From Leuctra nigra (taxonomy: Eukaryota > Arthropoda > Insecta > Plecoptera > Leuctridae): a stretch of DNA of 64,000 nt. The DNA lies in contig OW203762.1 of NCBI GenBank assembly GCA_934045905.1, positions 14,168,345 through 14,232,344 on the forward strand, read 5' to 3'. Each line of letters starts with the position of its first letter. Positions within the stretch are counted from its first letter, which is position 1. The notes beneath the pieces are model-generated. The model worked only from the letters and a program-made list of their open reading frames with translations, had not been told where the DNA came from and ran no database searches. Shown in pieces: positions 34,501 to 45,200 of this stretch. A program made the translations under genes and the position numbers.

Positions 34501-36541
34501 AATAAAACTATAAAAACAATTTTTAGTATAAACTTCAAATTCCAAGATTGGCGTTAGTTTTGATTTGACCCCATGTTCCTTGGATCTGTACTTTAATGTA
34601 CTCGCCCGATCTTTTGAATAGTTTTATTCCTAAAATAAGATGTTCTCTCTGCGCAGGGCAAGTATTGTCGCGGAGCAACATCGAGCAGGTGATTCGGTTC
34701 GCACACAAGGAGCGCTTGTTCATCCTCGCCGACGAGGTCTACCAAGTCAACGTGTACGACAAAGACAGCGAGTTCCACTCATTCAGAAGAGTGATGCTCG
34801 AGATGGGGCCGCCCTGCTCTACCATGGAGCTTGCTACTTTCATGTCCACCTCTAAAGGTTTGTACACGACACAGACATTGTAAACTATATGATCAATGTA
34901 CACACTTCTCATATGTTCCACACTTGATGGTAAATAGAATCTACTGAATAAGATCAACTCTTGTAGCATTTATTTATATATTATTAATATATCAACTTTT
35001 TAGTTGTGAAAAGTCCATGTGAAAAAAATGTTTCAAGTATTCAGGTCTGTCGAAATTAAAAGAGGACTTTTGACAAGTTAAAAGCTGTGTACATATAAAA
35101 ACCTAAAGTAATGAATGAAACCGATTGAGAAATTGAATCAATATTAACCTATGAAGTAAAAATCTGCATTTATAAAATGCTCACTCCTGTTTATTATTGT
35201 AAGTAGAGATGGGCCGATTCCAAAATTTCACGATTCCGATTCCGATACCGATTCTTAGCTCCGATTCTTGCGATTCCGATCCCGATTCCGATTCTTCACA
35301 AATACCTACAAACCTCACTGTATTTATCACCCTTTGTATTTTGCCCTCAGGTAAGTAATTAAAAAATCGAACAAGTGGTAAGAAAACATCATTTAATGTA
35401 TTTTTATTGTGTTAGATCTTTAATTTTATTGGAAAGTAAGTTGTATTACAAGGAATTGTGCTTTGGCTATGTTTTTAACCTAAAATATCAAGCTAAAAGG
35501 GCGGGATTTTCAAAAAGTATCGGAATCGCTAAAATATGGACAGGAATCGTAGAATCGCGATTCTTCCGATTCCACTGGAATCGGTGGAATCGCGAGAATC
35601 GGAATCGGAATCGTCCCATCTCTAATTGTAAGTAAAATGACTCGAGCGAAATAAATTTCAAAATATAAAACTCTTGCGTGATGGTAACAAGAGAGGAATA
35701 AGTTTGGTTACAGAAATGAATCTAGCATAAGAGCATGTTCTTGAAGATCCTCCGAGTGTATTATGTTTGTCCGCAGGCTACACAGCTGAATGTGGTCTAC
35801 GCGGCGGCTACGTGGAGATGTTGAATCTCCGTCCCGATGTCCTGGCGCAGTTCAAGAACTTGGTCACGATCGTGTCGGGTCCAAGCATCACGGGTCAAGT
35901 TGCGATGGACTGCGTGGTCAAGCCTCCGCAGCCCGGAGACCCGTCCTACAAGAAGTTCCACGAGGAAAAGACGGCCATCTTGACTTCCTTGGCAGAGAGA
36001 GCCAAGATCTTGGCAGATGCATTCAACAGCTTGGAGGGAGTCACGTGTAATATTGTGCAAGGAGCAATGTACGCTTTCCCCAAGGTTAGTACTGTATTCT
36101 GTACTTATAGGTTCGACAGTATCATATTATATCAAATATCATACGGTATAATATGTATTGGAAACATTTGTTGGCCGATTTGGGAAGAACGATTTTAAAA
36201 AATTATTTTAAAATCCAGGGAGATGTCAGGAAGTGAAGGGAGGGAAAAGGGAAGGAGGTGCCTATTCTTGTGGAGTCAACTCTTGTGTTTGTGTTCAGAT
36301 CTCAATGCCGGAGAAAGCGTTGGCTCAAGCTGCAGCAGAAGGAGAGTCTCCAGACGCATTCTACGCGATCCAGCTCTTGGAGAAGACTGGAGTATGCGTC
36401 CTTCCAGGAAAGAGTTTCGGACAGAAACCAGGAACGTGGCACCTCCGGGTCACCATCTTGCCGCAGCTGGAGGAACTCAAGGTCATGATGAAGAGGATTG
36501 AACTGTTCCACAAACAGTTCTTGATCGATTATAATTTATAA
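31574..36541 (+). CDS. Alanine aminotransferase, tandem copy a (7 exons, 489 aa)
   Basis: PLP enzyme transferring the amino group between alanine and 2-oxoglutarate. Exons: 31574-31714, 32089-32421, 32738-32851, 34252-34381, 34657-34857, 35777-36084, 36299-36541; all GT..AG, phases 0,0,0,1,1,0. The length suits cytosolic animal ALT (human GPT 496 aa). Motifs: [39 protein letters not shown] with its PLP-contacting Asp and Tyr; STSKG with the Schiff-base Lys (residue 306, codon 34854-34856); ECGLRGGY; and [11 protein letters not shown] with the carboxylate-binding Arg. Differences from usual animal ALT: VNVY for DNVY after LADEVYQ, GYTAECG for GYMGECG, and [10 protein letters not shown] for the LTTGASD type. 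The start is the first ATG after the Inr and is shared by all copies; the N terminus shows no mitochondrial presequence. Confidence 0.95.
31844..31930. mobile_element. Fragment of the TTAA-type MITE in ALT-a intron 1
   Basis: TTAACATGGCTCAACCGATCGAACATTCCAAAATA matches, in part, one end of the 700-1231 and 8357-9108 elements; the rest is lost. Confidence 0.55.
33110..33672. mobile_element. TTAA-flanked inverted-repeat element in ALT-a intron 3
   Basis: TTAA at 33106-33109 and 33673-33676. Internal arms TGCGATACGATTGGAGAC and GTCTCCAATCGTATCGCA are inverted, as are the two AACCCTAA/TTAGGGTT parts. Short TTTAGGG-type repeats at 33520-33557 look telomere-like by chance. A different family from the 700-1231 MITE. 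Confidence 0.6.
35204..35624. mobile_element. hAT-type MITE with 8-bp target duplication in ALT-a intron 5
   Basis: Ends TAGAGATGGGCCGATTCC and GGAATCGTCCCATCTCTA, with many GATTCCGAT subterminal repeats. ATTGTAAG is duplicated exactly at 35196-35203 and 35625-35632. Confidence 0.9.
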
Positions 36542-36612
36542 GTAAATGAACCTCGTATGTCTAGTTGCAAGAATCAATGTATTATAATGTACGTTATATT
36601 TATATTTTATTC

Positions 36613-36618
36613 AATAAA
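36613..36618 (+). terminator. Poly(A) signal of ALT-a
   Basis: AATAAA about 70 bases after the stop codon, within an A-rich context (AATAAAAAATAAAA). Confidence 0.65.
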
Positions 36619-37164
36619 AAATAAAAGATAGTCTTGTTTAATTTATTAGAATGAAGTACATGAACCTCGTAGGCACATAATTCCACCAACTAATTACTTT
36701 GAGAATTAAACGAAAGTTTTATTATGATTGCTTCTATTGAGCTAGTGTTTTTAGATTCAGTCTTTTAGTCTATAATTTTCATTGTAACTAATTGTGACGG
36801 TTATATAACTGTGTTGTGTTATTTTGTTTAAAAGTTATTATCAAACTGTACCTATAAATTAAGTACACTATGTATTTCATGCTGCTAATTCACTAGCTAG
36901 TATAGTTTGCGTCTACAATCACATTATGAGTTTCGATTCATTTCTATTGGGTATATTTATTGCTTGCAGCACGTCCTTGCAAGACGTGGAGTACCGAACG
37001 CCGAGGCTCACAACTTGTATTTATCTACCACTTGACACTTTTTTTGCAATTTTGTATTTAGAATTCCCTTATTTTTTCTGTATATTCTGTGTTATAAAAT
37101 TAACATAATTGTGGAAAAAATATAATAATACATTATTGGGAATTTTTAACAATATAAAAAGGTG

Positions 37165-37570
37165 TGTTGGCTCATTTAGCACGGACTTCTGTTTTTTTGT
37201 TTTATTCTGACAGTACCGCTATACAGGTCGCACCGTTTCTCCGATTGACCAGAAATTTTTCACACATGCACGGACCATCTCTGGGCGTTGCAGACCCTAT
37301 TTTTTTTAAATCGCTGATTGGTTCAAATGTTTAAAAAAAATATCTTCCGATTGGTTGGTCCAATCAATTTTAAATTTTGGCAAGTCATTGTGACCTACGT
37401 TGTCTCAAATCCTACAAAGTTTCAGCCAAATCCTTCAATTGGTTTATGTTTAAATAATATCTTCTTATTGGTCGAAAATCAAAATGTTCCGATTAAGTTC
37501 AAACTTTTCATGGTGATAAAGACCAACATTATCCAAACTTTTACATATTTTTTGCCCAATCAGTCAAGAA
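37165..37570 (-). repeat. Partial copy of the 0.9-kb GAGCGAGCG repeat family
   Basis: Shares the series TTGGCTCATTTAGCACGGAC, CCGATTGACCAGAAATTTTT and CAAAGTTTCAGCCAAATCCT with the longer minus-strand copies near 53,300-54,480. Both ends are missing. Confidence 0.6.
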
Positions 37571-37658
37571 TTTAGAGTTGAGTATGGGTTGTCAAAAAAG
37601 GTTTCTGGAAAAAGTACGTAGGTAAGTCACGACACAATGGAATTGTTCAGCCAGATAA

Positions 37659-38543
37659 TTGAGGCGTTGAGAGCTGAAGTGGCCTAACCCCAAAAAAGTG
37701 ATTCGCCGCAAATTGCGTTTGAAAATGTGCAAAACTTTGGGATTAAATATCTCAGGCCTGTTAGATATAGCAAGATGGCGATAAAATAATTAAATGTACA
37801 ATATGGTCAAGTTGATAATTCACATTTTTGTTTCAACCCCTAACTTAAATTAACAGCCCTTAAGTGGGTTAAGCCATTTTGGAATCGGGGGTTTTGTTGC
37901 ATTTTCGTTAAAATTTGTGGGTTGGGCTGTTTATGAACTGAACAGAATCGTACAAAATTATTATTTTATTGGAAAATATGGCTTAAAACATTATGTATTA
38001 CTAATATAAACATAAGTAATTATTCAGTATTGATTATAGCAACAGTAATTTGCTAATTTCTTAATTTAGTAATTATTAATAAAAATATTGTGATATGAGC
38101 AACATATGGCTTGAAACTTAATTTTTTACTGATGATAACAAAATTATATATTTATTAGGAATTTTGCTCCCTTAATTGCAAGATTTTGTTTACATTATTG
38201 ATAATTTTTTAAAATCCTAACGTAATTAATATTATATATATTTTTTTTTAAATTTTTTACTTTTTATTTACTATTCTTTACTTACCTTGGTTATTCATAA
38301 TTTGAAATTCGTGATACGCACGGCGACATCCAAGATAAATGTGGGTTAAGCCACTTTGGAATTGAAAACTTGACACAAAAAATAATTGGTAAAAGAAACT
38401 TTTGGCTCCACCTAGCGGAAACTATGGAACTACGACTTGAGCCACCTTAGCGTTGTAGAGCACCCTTTCTTTGATAGGCTGATGCATCAAGCGGCACTTT
38501 TGAATTTTTGTGGGTTAGGCCACTTTAGCTCTCAACGCCTCAA
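37659..38543. mobile_element. 885-bp TIR element between ALT-a and ALT-b
   Basis: The 32-base ends starting TTGAGGCGTTGAGAGCT are inverted, with one mismatch seen. The phrase GGGTTAAGCCA occurs repeatedly inside. AT-rich and non-coding; target duplication unclear. Confidence 0.75.
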
Positions 38544-38640
38544 TTTATATGGAGATTGGAAAGCTGTAAAGAAAATCTTATCGTGTCGTATCGTGTATCG
38601 TGACTGGGGATGTTGCACGTTTTCATAGTTATACACGAAT

Positions 38641-39510
38641 AACTAGGAAAACGCTCCGTGTAACGCGTTGATGAGCGAGCACCGTCACGCGCGACATCGC
38701 CATTAGACAATCGTCAGTCGAGCACGATCCATTCAATCAAAGATAACTAACTACATTATTACCAATTTTCCTTGCAACTTTCCATAAAACTCTGGATCAA
38801 TTTAATAACAGATTAGTGTACTGATACTTTTCCATCAATCTCTTTGGACATATATTCAAAACACTTCAAATAGCAATAAGTATGTTAAAAATTTGATATC
38901 TAGCCGAAACTTTGTTTTTATAACTGTGAACCACGATACATATCCCAAAATAAATTATTTTAGATAGTTACCTATACATATGTATAATAATACCTACATT
39001 ACATATTGACTACATAATGTATTGCAATATGATCCACTTATCAACAAAAATGAATTTGTATTTCATTGATATTGAGAATAGCCATCTTTATACTTTGCTT
39101 TGGTTCAGAGAGCAACCCAGAATACCGTGGAATTTGTTTTGAAATGTCATTTCTGACAGTTTGAAAACTTTAAGTCAATAAGTGCATAAGTACTCTACTG
39201 GTTGGGCTAAAAATGTATAAAATAATTGAAAATGATAATCTTAATGGCCATGCAAAATTTGAACTTGATCTGAATATTTTGATTTTCGACCTATCAGATG
39301 ATAAGTTGTTAAATGTTAATTTTTGAACCAATCATTCGGCAGTGCTCAAAAACAATCCCAGGCTAAATTAGAATGATGTTAGCATTTGTGCAAAATTTCA
39401 GCTCGATCAAAGCAAAAATGTGACCTACAGCGGCGGGGGGAAAAAAACAAAAACAAAAAAACATAAAGTATCCAAAAGAGCCGAATAGACGCTCGCTACG
39501 CTCGCTCAAT
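38641..39510 (+). repeat. GAGCGAGCG repeat family, near full-length copy
   Basis: Starts ACTAGGAAAACGCTCCGTGT with GCGTTGATGAGCGAGCAC and ends CGCTCGCTACGCTCGCTCAA. The last third has an A-rich tract. No coding frame of note. Confidence 0.8.
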
Positions 39511-39852
39511 AAATTAACCCAAGTTTATGTCACTGAAATTAACCCTTTTTCGAACTTTGGGCAGCCTTGGGGCTAAATTCACAAAAAGTATTATCTCCTA
39601 GTACCTACGTACTATTTTTGGTATTATATTGTAATACCTTTTGTGAGTCCAGCCCCTGGGGCCCAAATTTGTCACCTGATTTTTTAGATGAAAGAGCGGA
39701 AAATTCCCAATAACATGCCAAACGAAAAATTCGTACCTATTACATGCAAAGATGCCTGCCTACGACCGTAGGACTCACAATTTCCTCAAGGTCAACAATT
39801 TCCTAAATATCATTAATTGAGTGAATTAGTAAATAGTATAAATCCACTTTAT

Positions 39853-39950
39853 TATGTTTTGCTCGATTTTGCAGACCTTATCAACACATTACAATCATGT
39901 TCGAAGATTGTTGTCAAAAAAACAAGGTCACACAGATTCAACACAGAGAT
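39853..39950 (+). promoter_or_regulatory. Displaced upstream flank of ALT-b
   Basis: TTATGTTTTGCTCGATTTTG through CACAGATTCAACACAGA matches the sequence just upstream of ALT-c (58,868-58,950) and ALT-a. In ALT-b it lies 2.3 kb from the ATG because repeats fill 39,951 to about 42,140. Confidence 0.6.
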
Positions 39951-40215
39951 CTAGTGGAGCGGTCCACCCACGCCAGCCAAGTCGTACGGTGCGTGCACTC
40001 TCATACAACATCTTACACCAACCATCAACGTGTTATTTTCGGCCTACTGGATCTTAAAATTGTAAAATCTCACATTGTTGCAAAATATTTTAATTTGGAG
40101 TTATGGCCCACCCTAAGTTATAATATATTGGACAGCGAATATCGTGAAATTGGAAAAATTTCTTCAAATTGTAACTCGCTTATCAACACGATAATAACGG
40201 TTTCATAATTATCAC
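39951..40215 (+). repeat. CTAGTGGAGCGG repeat, copy 1
   Basis: Starts CTAGTGGAGCGG and holds CGCCAGCCAAGTCGTACGG and TTTTCGGCCTACTGGATCTT. It recurs in direct orientation at 44,291-44,560 in ALT-b intron 2. Confidence 0.7.
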
Positions 40216-40419
40216 TATATTTAAATAACTCCCTAAATTGAAATTTTTCGTTTCGCATATTGTACAAGGGAAATAATTAAACTCTAGTCAACAATTTTTT
40301 AGTTTGTCACCGTCTCATCAAACATAAAAGTTGCGTACAGGTACACCCACATGTCATACCTATCAGAAGAATTGACGGTAAAAGGCTAAGGCCGAGAAGA
40401 AACAACTTTGGATCAGGGA

Positions 40420-41500
40420 CGGCACCAGAAATATTTGGCAGGGTAGGCAGTGAGCGGCGGACAATTCTTTCGGGTGGGCACTTAATTTTTTCGCTGAAAG
40501 TGTACAGGTGTTAGGTTAAAAGAAAGCCATGCCCCGCAAGGCGTTTTTTGGGTTTTTAAGTGAATAGAAACGAATTTGGGATGCTGAAAAATGAAAATAC
40601 TACTTTTGTTGGGGTAAAATATGCTTGGAATATCATATAAATTTGGAGTTGATTGTAAATTACCAAATAAAGGTTTCCTACAACTTTAATGCGGTGTAGT
40701 TTTAGAAAGTTATTCTTTCTGTGTTACTTGATACTTAGGCCGGGTAGGACCCCCCCCCCCCCCCCCCCGAGGGGAATATATTGATAGTTCCATCCCCCCA
40801 AGGTTAATTTGTCCACTTCACCATCCTCCCATGAGAGACTCAAAAACAGCACTTTACTTCAAAAAAATATAATTTCCTAAGAATGTGTCAATTTTAGCCT
40901 CTGAAGACGCCATTTGTCGAAAAATAGCGCCAAAATCGCGTAGAAACGCAACAAATTAACTTCTGAAATAAAAAAATTTCCGGGCCTGTGCGCCCCGGAC
41001 TTTCATGTTGCTGGGGGGGGGGGGGGGCTCATTTCGACTCCCTATTCATGGGCGCTGGGAGTGAGGGGCAAGGGGGGAGGGCTCTAGTCTCCCTCTAGAT
41101 TCAAGAACAAAATTGTAGTGTTTACGTGTAGTTCCATTTTGAAAACAAAAAACGTTAAAAATTGATTTCAAAGTGCCAAAAAAGCAAAAATTGCCCCGCG
41201 GGACAAGAAGGGGCCATGCCCATCACATACCAAAGTGCAACATTTTTAAAAAGTTGAATAATTCAACAAAATACCTAAATCCCAAAACGTCTAAAAATTG
41301 ATTAAAAAGTGTCATTAAACCTAAAAACGCCCTGCGGGGCAGGGGTGGGAGCACATCAAAACTCAACACCATCCTCATCCCGTGGCATAGTGATTTCCTT
41401 GTCTTATTCCCCCCCCCCCCCCCCCCCCATTGACCTGGCGAAATGTTTTTTTGGTGCAATACACCATCCCCCCATAACCTGACTTCCAATTCGACCACTG
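40420..41500. repeat. Degenerate repeat block with long C and G runs
   Basis: Homopolymer runs: C at about 40750-40768 and 41409-41428, and G at about 41014-41027. GCCCCGCAAGGCGTTTTTTG (40530) and AAAAACGCCCTGCGGGGC (41321) are inverted, suggesting a decayed foldback. The frame at 41223-41525 (-) crosses a homopolymer run and is not a gene. Confidence 0.45.
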
Positions 41501-41528
41501 ATTGTGTGGGCTCTAACGAACACATGAA

Positions 41529-41863
41529 CGTTCAACAGATTGATTTGAAATTTTGCACACACACTGATATCATATGAGTGGTCCCAGCAAAGTCCCAGGT
41601 ATATTTTTTGAACGAGATCATGTAATTTTTGAAAATTAACAAGGAACCGTTTGATTGATCAACTTTAAACTTTGCATGGTCATGGGACCAATATTTTAGG
41701 AGTATTTGGAGATTTTCATACAAATCTGTGACGAAATTAAAGATTAGCTTTTATGTACATTTTTGATAGACAAATTTCGGTTCGAGGTGTTGCGCGTATC
41801 CGTGCTCGCTCATCAACGCGGAAGGAAAAAATCATCACGGAAAACACATGGCGTTTTCCTAGT
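41529..41863 (-). repeat. Truncated GAGCGAGCG-family copy upstream of ALT-b
   Basis: Contains CATATGAGTGGTCCCAG and GTGTTGCGCGTATCCGTGCT and ends GCGTTTTCCTAGT. The 3' half is absent and a short A-rich insert splits the terminal motif. Confidence 0.65.
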
Positions 41864-41949
41864 TTTAACTCATTAGTATAAGTATAGTAGGTATAGGTAT
41901 ATTTGATATGACTGACATATTCTTACTATAAATGCACGTGACGCCAAGA

Positions 41950-42075
41950 TATCTTTTTTTAATAAAGTATTTACTGACATGTTTTTTATATCGCTACTTT
42001 TCAATGCTGAATTTTTAGATATCTTCTATTCGCTTTTAGTTGAAGAGACTTGGCTGATATTTTAACTCATAGTGT
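41950..42075. repeat. Solo arm of the large palindrome family
   Basis: TGCTGAATTTTTAGATATCT and TTAGTTGAAGAGACTTGGCT match one arm of the palindrome at 45,698-46,109; the second arm is absent here. Confidence 0.55.
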
Positions 42076-42235
42076 TAATTATTGGTATTTTTTTCACAAT
42101 TCATCAAATAAATATTGTCGGTAATTTGACGGCTCATAATATTTAAATAGTGCAATCATGCGTAGAAGCCATGGATATGTAGTGCGTGCGTGATCGTGTG
42201 CGTGTCAGTCGCTGAGTGTCATCTGTGGAGTGAAG

Positions 42236-45200
42236 ATGGCTCTGCAGAATGGAGTCACTGGCAAGGGAGCGATCCTCACTGCGGAGAATGTCAATCAACG
42301 GATCCAGAATATCACGTGCTTCGGACAGGGAAAACAACTCCTCAGGTGTAGTGAAATAGAGAAAGAACTGAACAATGTAAGTTTCAGGGGGTTTTGTTTC
42401 ACTCGCTAAAATTTGGTTCTCAAAAAATCAATTAAACGGAGCTCAAATGAATATATTTTTTTGAGAACTATCACAATATGTGACTATCGACTGTGTTAAA
42501 GTTTCGATAAATTTCAATCAATGTTCGGAACGGAAGTTATTGTATCTTGAAGTTAAAACAGAATAACCGGAAGATTATTACACAAGTTTTATTCACTAGT
42601 TAATAATTTGAGAAGTGAAATAATCTCCTGGATACCATAACTTCCGTTCCATTGATTCTTCAATGTATTAACATTTTAACACAATTAATTGTCACATATT
42701 TTGAATAAATGTATATACATTTTCGGCTTGTTATCGTCAATAGTTTTTAAAAAAACGGTGTTCCGGCCATTGGAGGTTTTCTAGACGCAGGCTATTTGAG
42801 CTCCGTATAATCGATTTTTCGACAACCAAACACGAACCACTGTAACTTATTTCTTCTAAAGTAATGTTTTTGAACTTTCATACATCAAACCATATTATGT
42901 GGTTTATAATATGTGAAATTTTCTGTCCGATCAATTCATGTTTTTGATCACAGCCGTGTCTGGCCCATTGGCCCATTGGACGCTAGTTTGCGGCCACCCG
43001 GTATATATTTCATATATAATATTGTCTATTTCTCAAATTGATAGTTAAAGAATAGCAAAATACAAATATTTGAACAGAAACACTGGTATTTTCAAGATAA
43101 AATAAAATAAAATGAGTGAACAATACCAGTGTTTCTGTTCAAATATTTGTATTTTACTAGTTGATTCCTGGTATATTAATCTTCTTCTTTATTTTATAAG
43201 TAAAAGAATAAGTAATTTTAATTTTGTATATGCATAATTTAAGGGGATTCTAGCGAGGGTATGGGATTTTAATTTTAGGGCAAATATAGTAAGAAGATGT
43301 TAGTAGAGACCGATATTCAGCGAAATCACTTCATTTTGCAAAGTCAAAAAATTATCCGGGACGATCCAAACGGGTAAAATACGATTCATACGAACAGCTC
43401 CAACTCAATAACCGTTCAACATAGAGAGCTGAAACTTGGCATGAATATTCTTAATACATATACAAAAAGAACACTAAGCCCTTTTTTGAAATTTGTATTT
43501 CAATATTTCTTAAATTAAATCGGAATGTCCCGGATTTTTCATCGAGAAACTCCTCATTTTGTATTGCCTGTGGCCAGGGAACAAATAAAGATATCGAAAA
43601 AACTCGCCTTCGTTTTCTTTGCCTATTCATAACAAAGACAATGAGCCCACTTGCAAGTCTCTCGAGTAATAATTGCGGTCGCTGGAGTTGTTTGAATGCA
43701 ACAGCAATATTTCGTCCAAAAATTTCCGGGACCAAAATATTGGAGTCGAAAAGGGTCAAATGGGTTGTAGAATCACTTATGGAATAAGGAAAATACATTA
43801 TCTTCCTCTTATGTGCAATAGTTTGGCCAATTTCGTGTTTTATATGTTTAGTCACGTGGTACCACTTGAATAGCCTTAAAACACTGACGTACACTTTCTA
43901 AAACATTGTCTCTTGATATTGATAATCTCTGACAGGGAGTGAAGTTCCCATTCACCACGATGATCAAGGCAAGTATCGGAGACTGTCAGGCAGTGGGTCA
44001 GCGCCCAATCACATTCATCCGAGAGGTCCTGGCGCTGGTCATCTACCCTGATTTAGCCAGCGACCCTCGCTTCGCATCCGATGTTCGCGAGAGAGTCCGC
44101 AACATTCTGAACGCGTGTGAAGGTGGCAGCGCGGGCGCGTACACTGACAAGCAAGGACTGGAGTGTGTCAGGAGGAATGCGGCGGAATACATCACTAAGA
44201 GGGACGGAGGAATTCCAGCGGACTACAGGAATATCTTCATTACTTCAGGATCTAATGAAGCAATCAAGGTACGAAATACTGTATTTTTATCTAGTGGAGC
44301 GGTCGCTCCACGCCAGCCAAGTCGTACGGCGCACGCACACTCTCATTTAAAAAGGCTGGAGCAAACCCACTTTTACTGTAAGCAACAAAGTGGCATTTTC
44401 GGCCTACTGGATCTTAAAATTGGAAAATCTCACATTGTTGCGAAATATCCTAATTTCGAGCTATGGCCCACCCTACAGCATATACCAAATTTGGAAACAA
44501 TAGGTTACGCCCTTTGCGATCTAGAGGGTCTTGAAAACAGTGTTTTAGGGCGGTTTTCATAATCATAGTAGTAGTAGTATCCTGGAATTCAAATCCGGTA
44601 ACAAGGCCACAGCATAAAAGTCTTAACCGATTGATCTCACATTTTTACCACGTGTGCACTTTTGGCGTCTGATTTAACCTTCACCCCATGAATTTTTTGT
44701 GCCGCCATTTTGAAACCGGAAGTGACGTCATATCTCAACAACGACTAAACTGATTGGAACGAAATTTGCGCCAAACGATTCAGACGGTCATCTATATGCA
44801 TTATCAGTAGCAAAAGACTAAAAATTATGTTAACGAAACCGGAAATGACGTAATGAAATTTGAAATTCATCGATTGGCATTTCGGCAACAAAGGTTGATC
44901 CGATTATTTTGATATTTATGTAACGAATGTATTTTTGGTATCTCATTTGACTTGTTATAAAACCAACAGGAAGCCGCCATTTTGAACCCGGAAGTGACAT
45001 CATATCTCAATAACGGCTAAATAGATTTGAACGAAACCAGCGCTTTACAATTTAGACGGTCAACTTCATGTATTATCATCAATAATATTTGCAGTTTCCC
45101 ATACCGAAACCGGAAATGACGTCACATATTTAAAAATCTCACAAATTTACATTTTGATGCAATACATATACTATTTTAGACAGATTATAATAAAATTAAA

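Larger units (their letters stand above)
36620..39850. other. Intergenic spacer ALT-a to ALT-b
   Basis: No gene. Contents in order: unremarkable AT-rich DNA to about 37,160; a partial GAGCGAGCG-family repeat (37,165-37,570, minus); a TIR element (37,659-38,543); a near-complete GAGCGAGCG repeat (38,641-39,510, plus); then AT-rich DNA. Confidence 0.6.

Noticed and set aside
43451..43894. 147-codon minus-strand frame in ALT-b intron 1
   Set aside because: Low-information composition, no recognisable motif, inside a repeat-like region. Codon use does not resemble that of the genes here.
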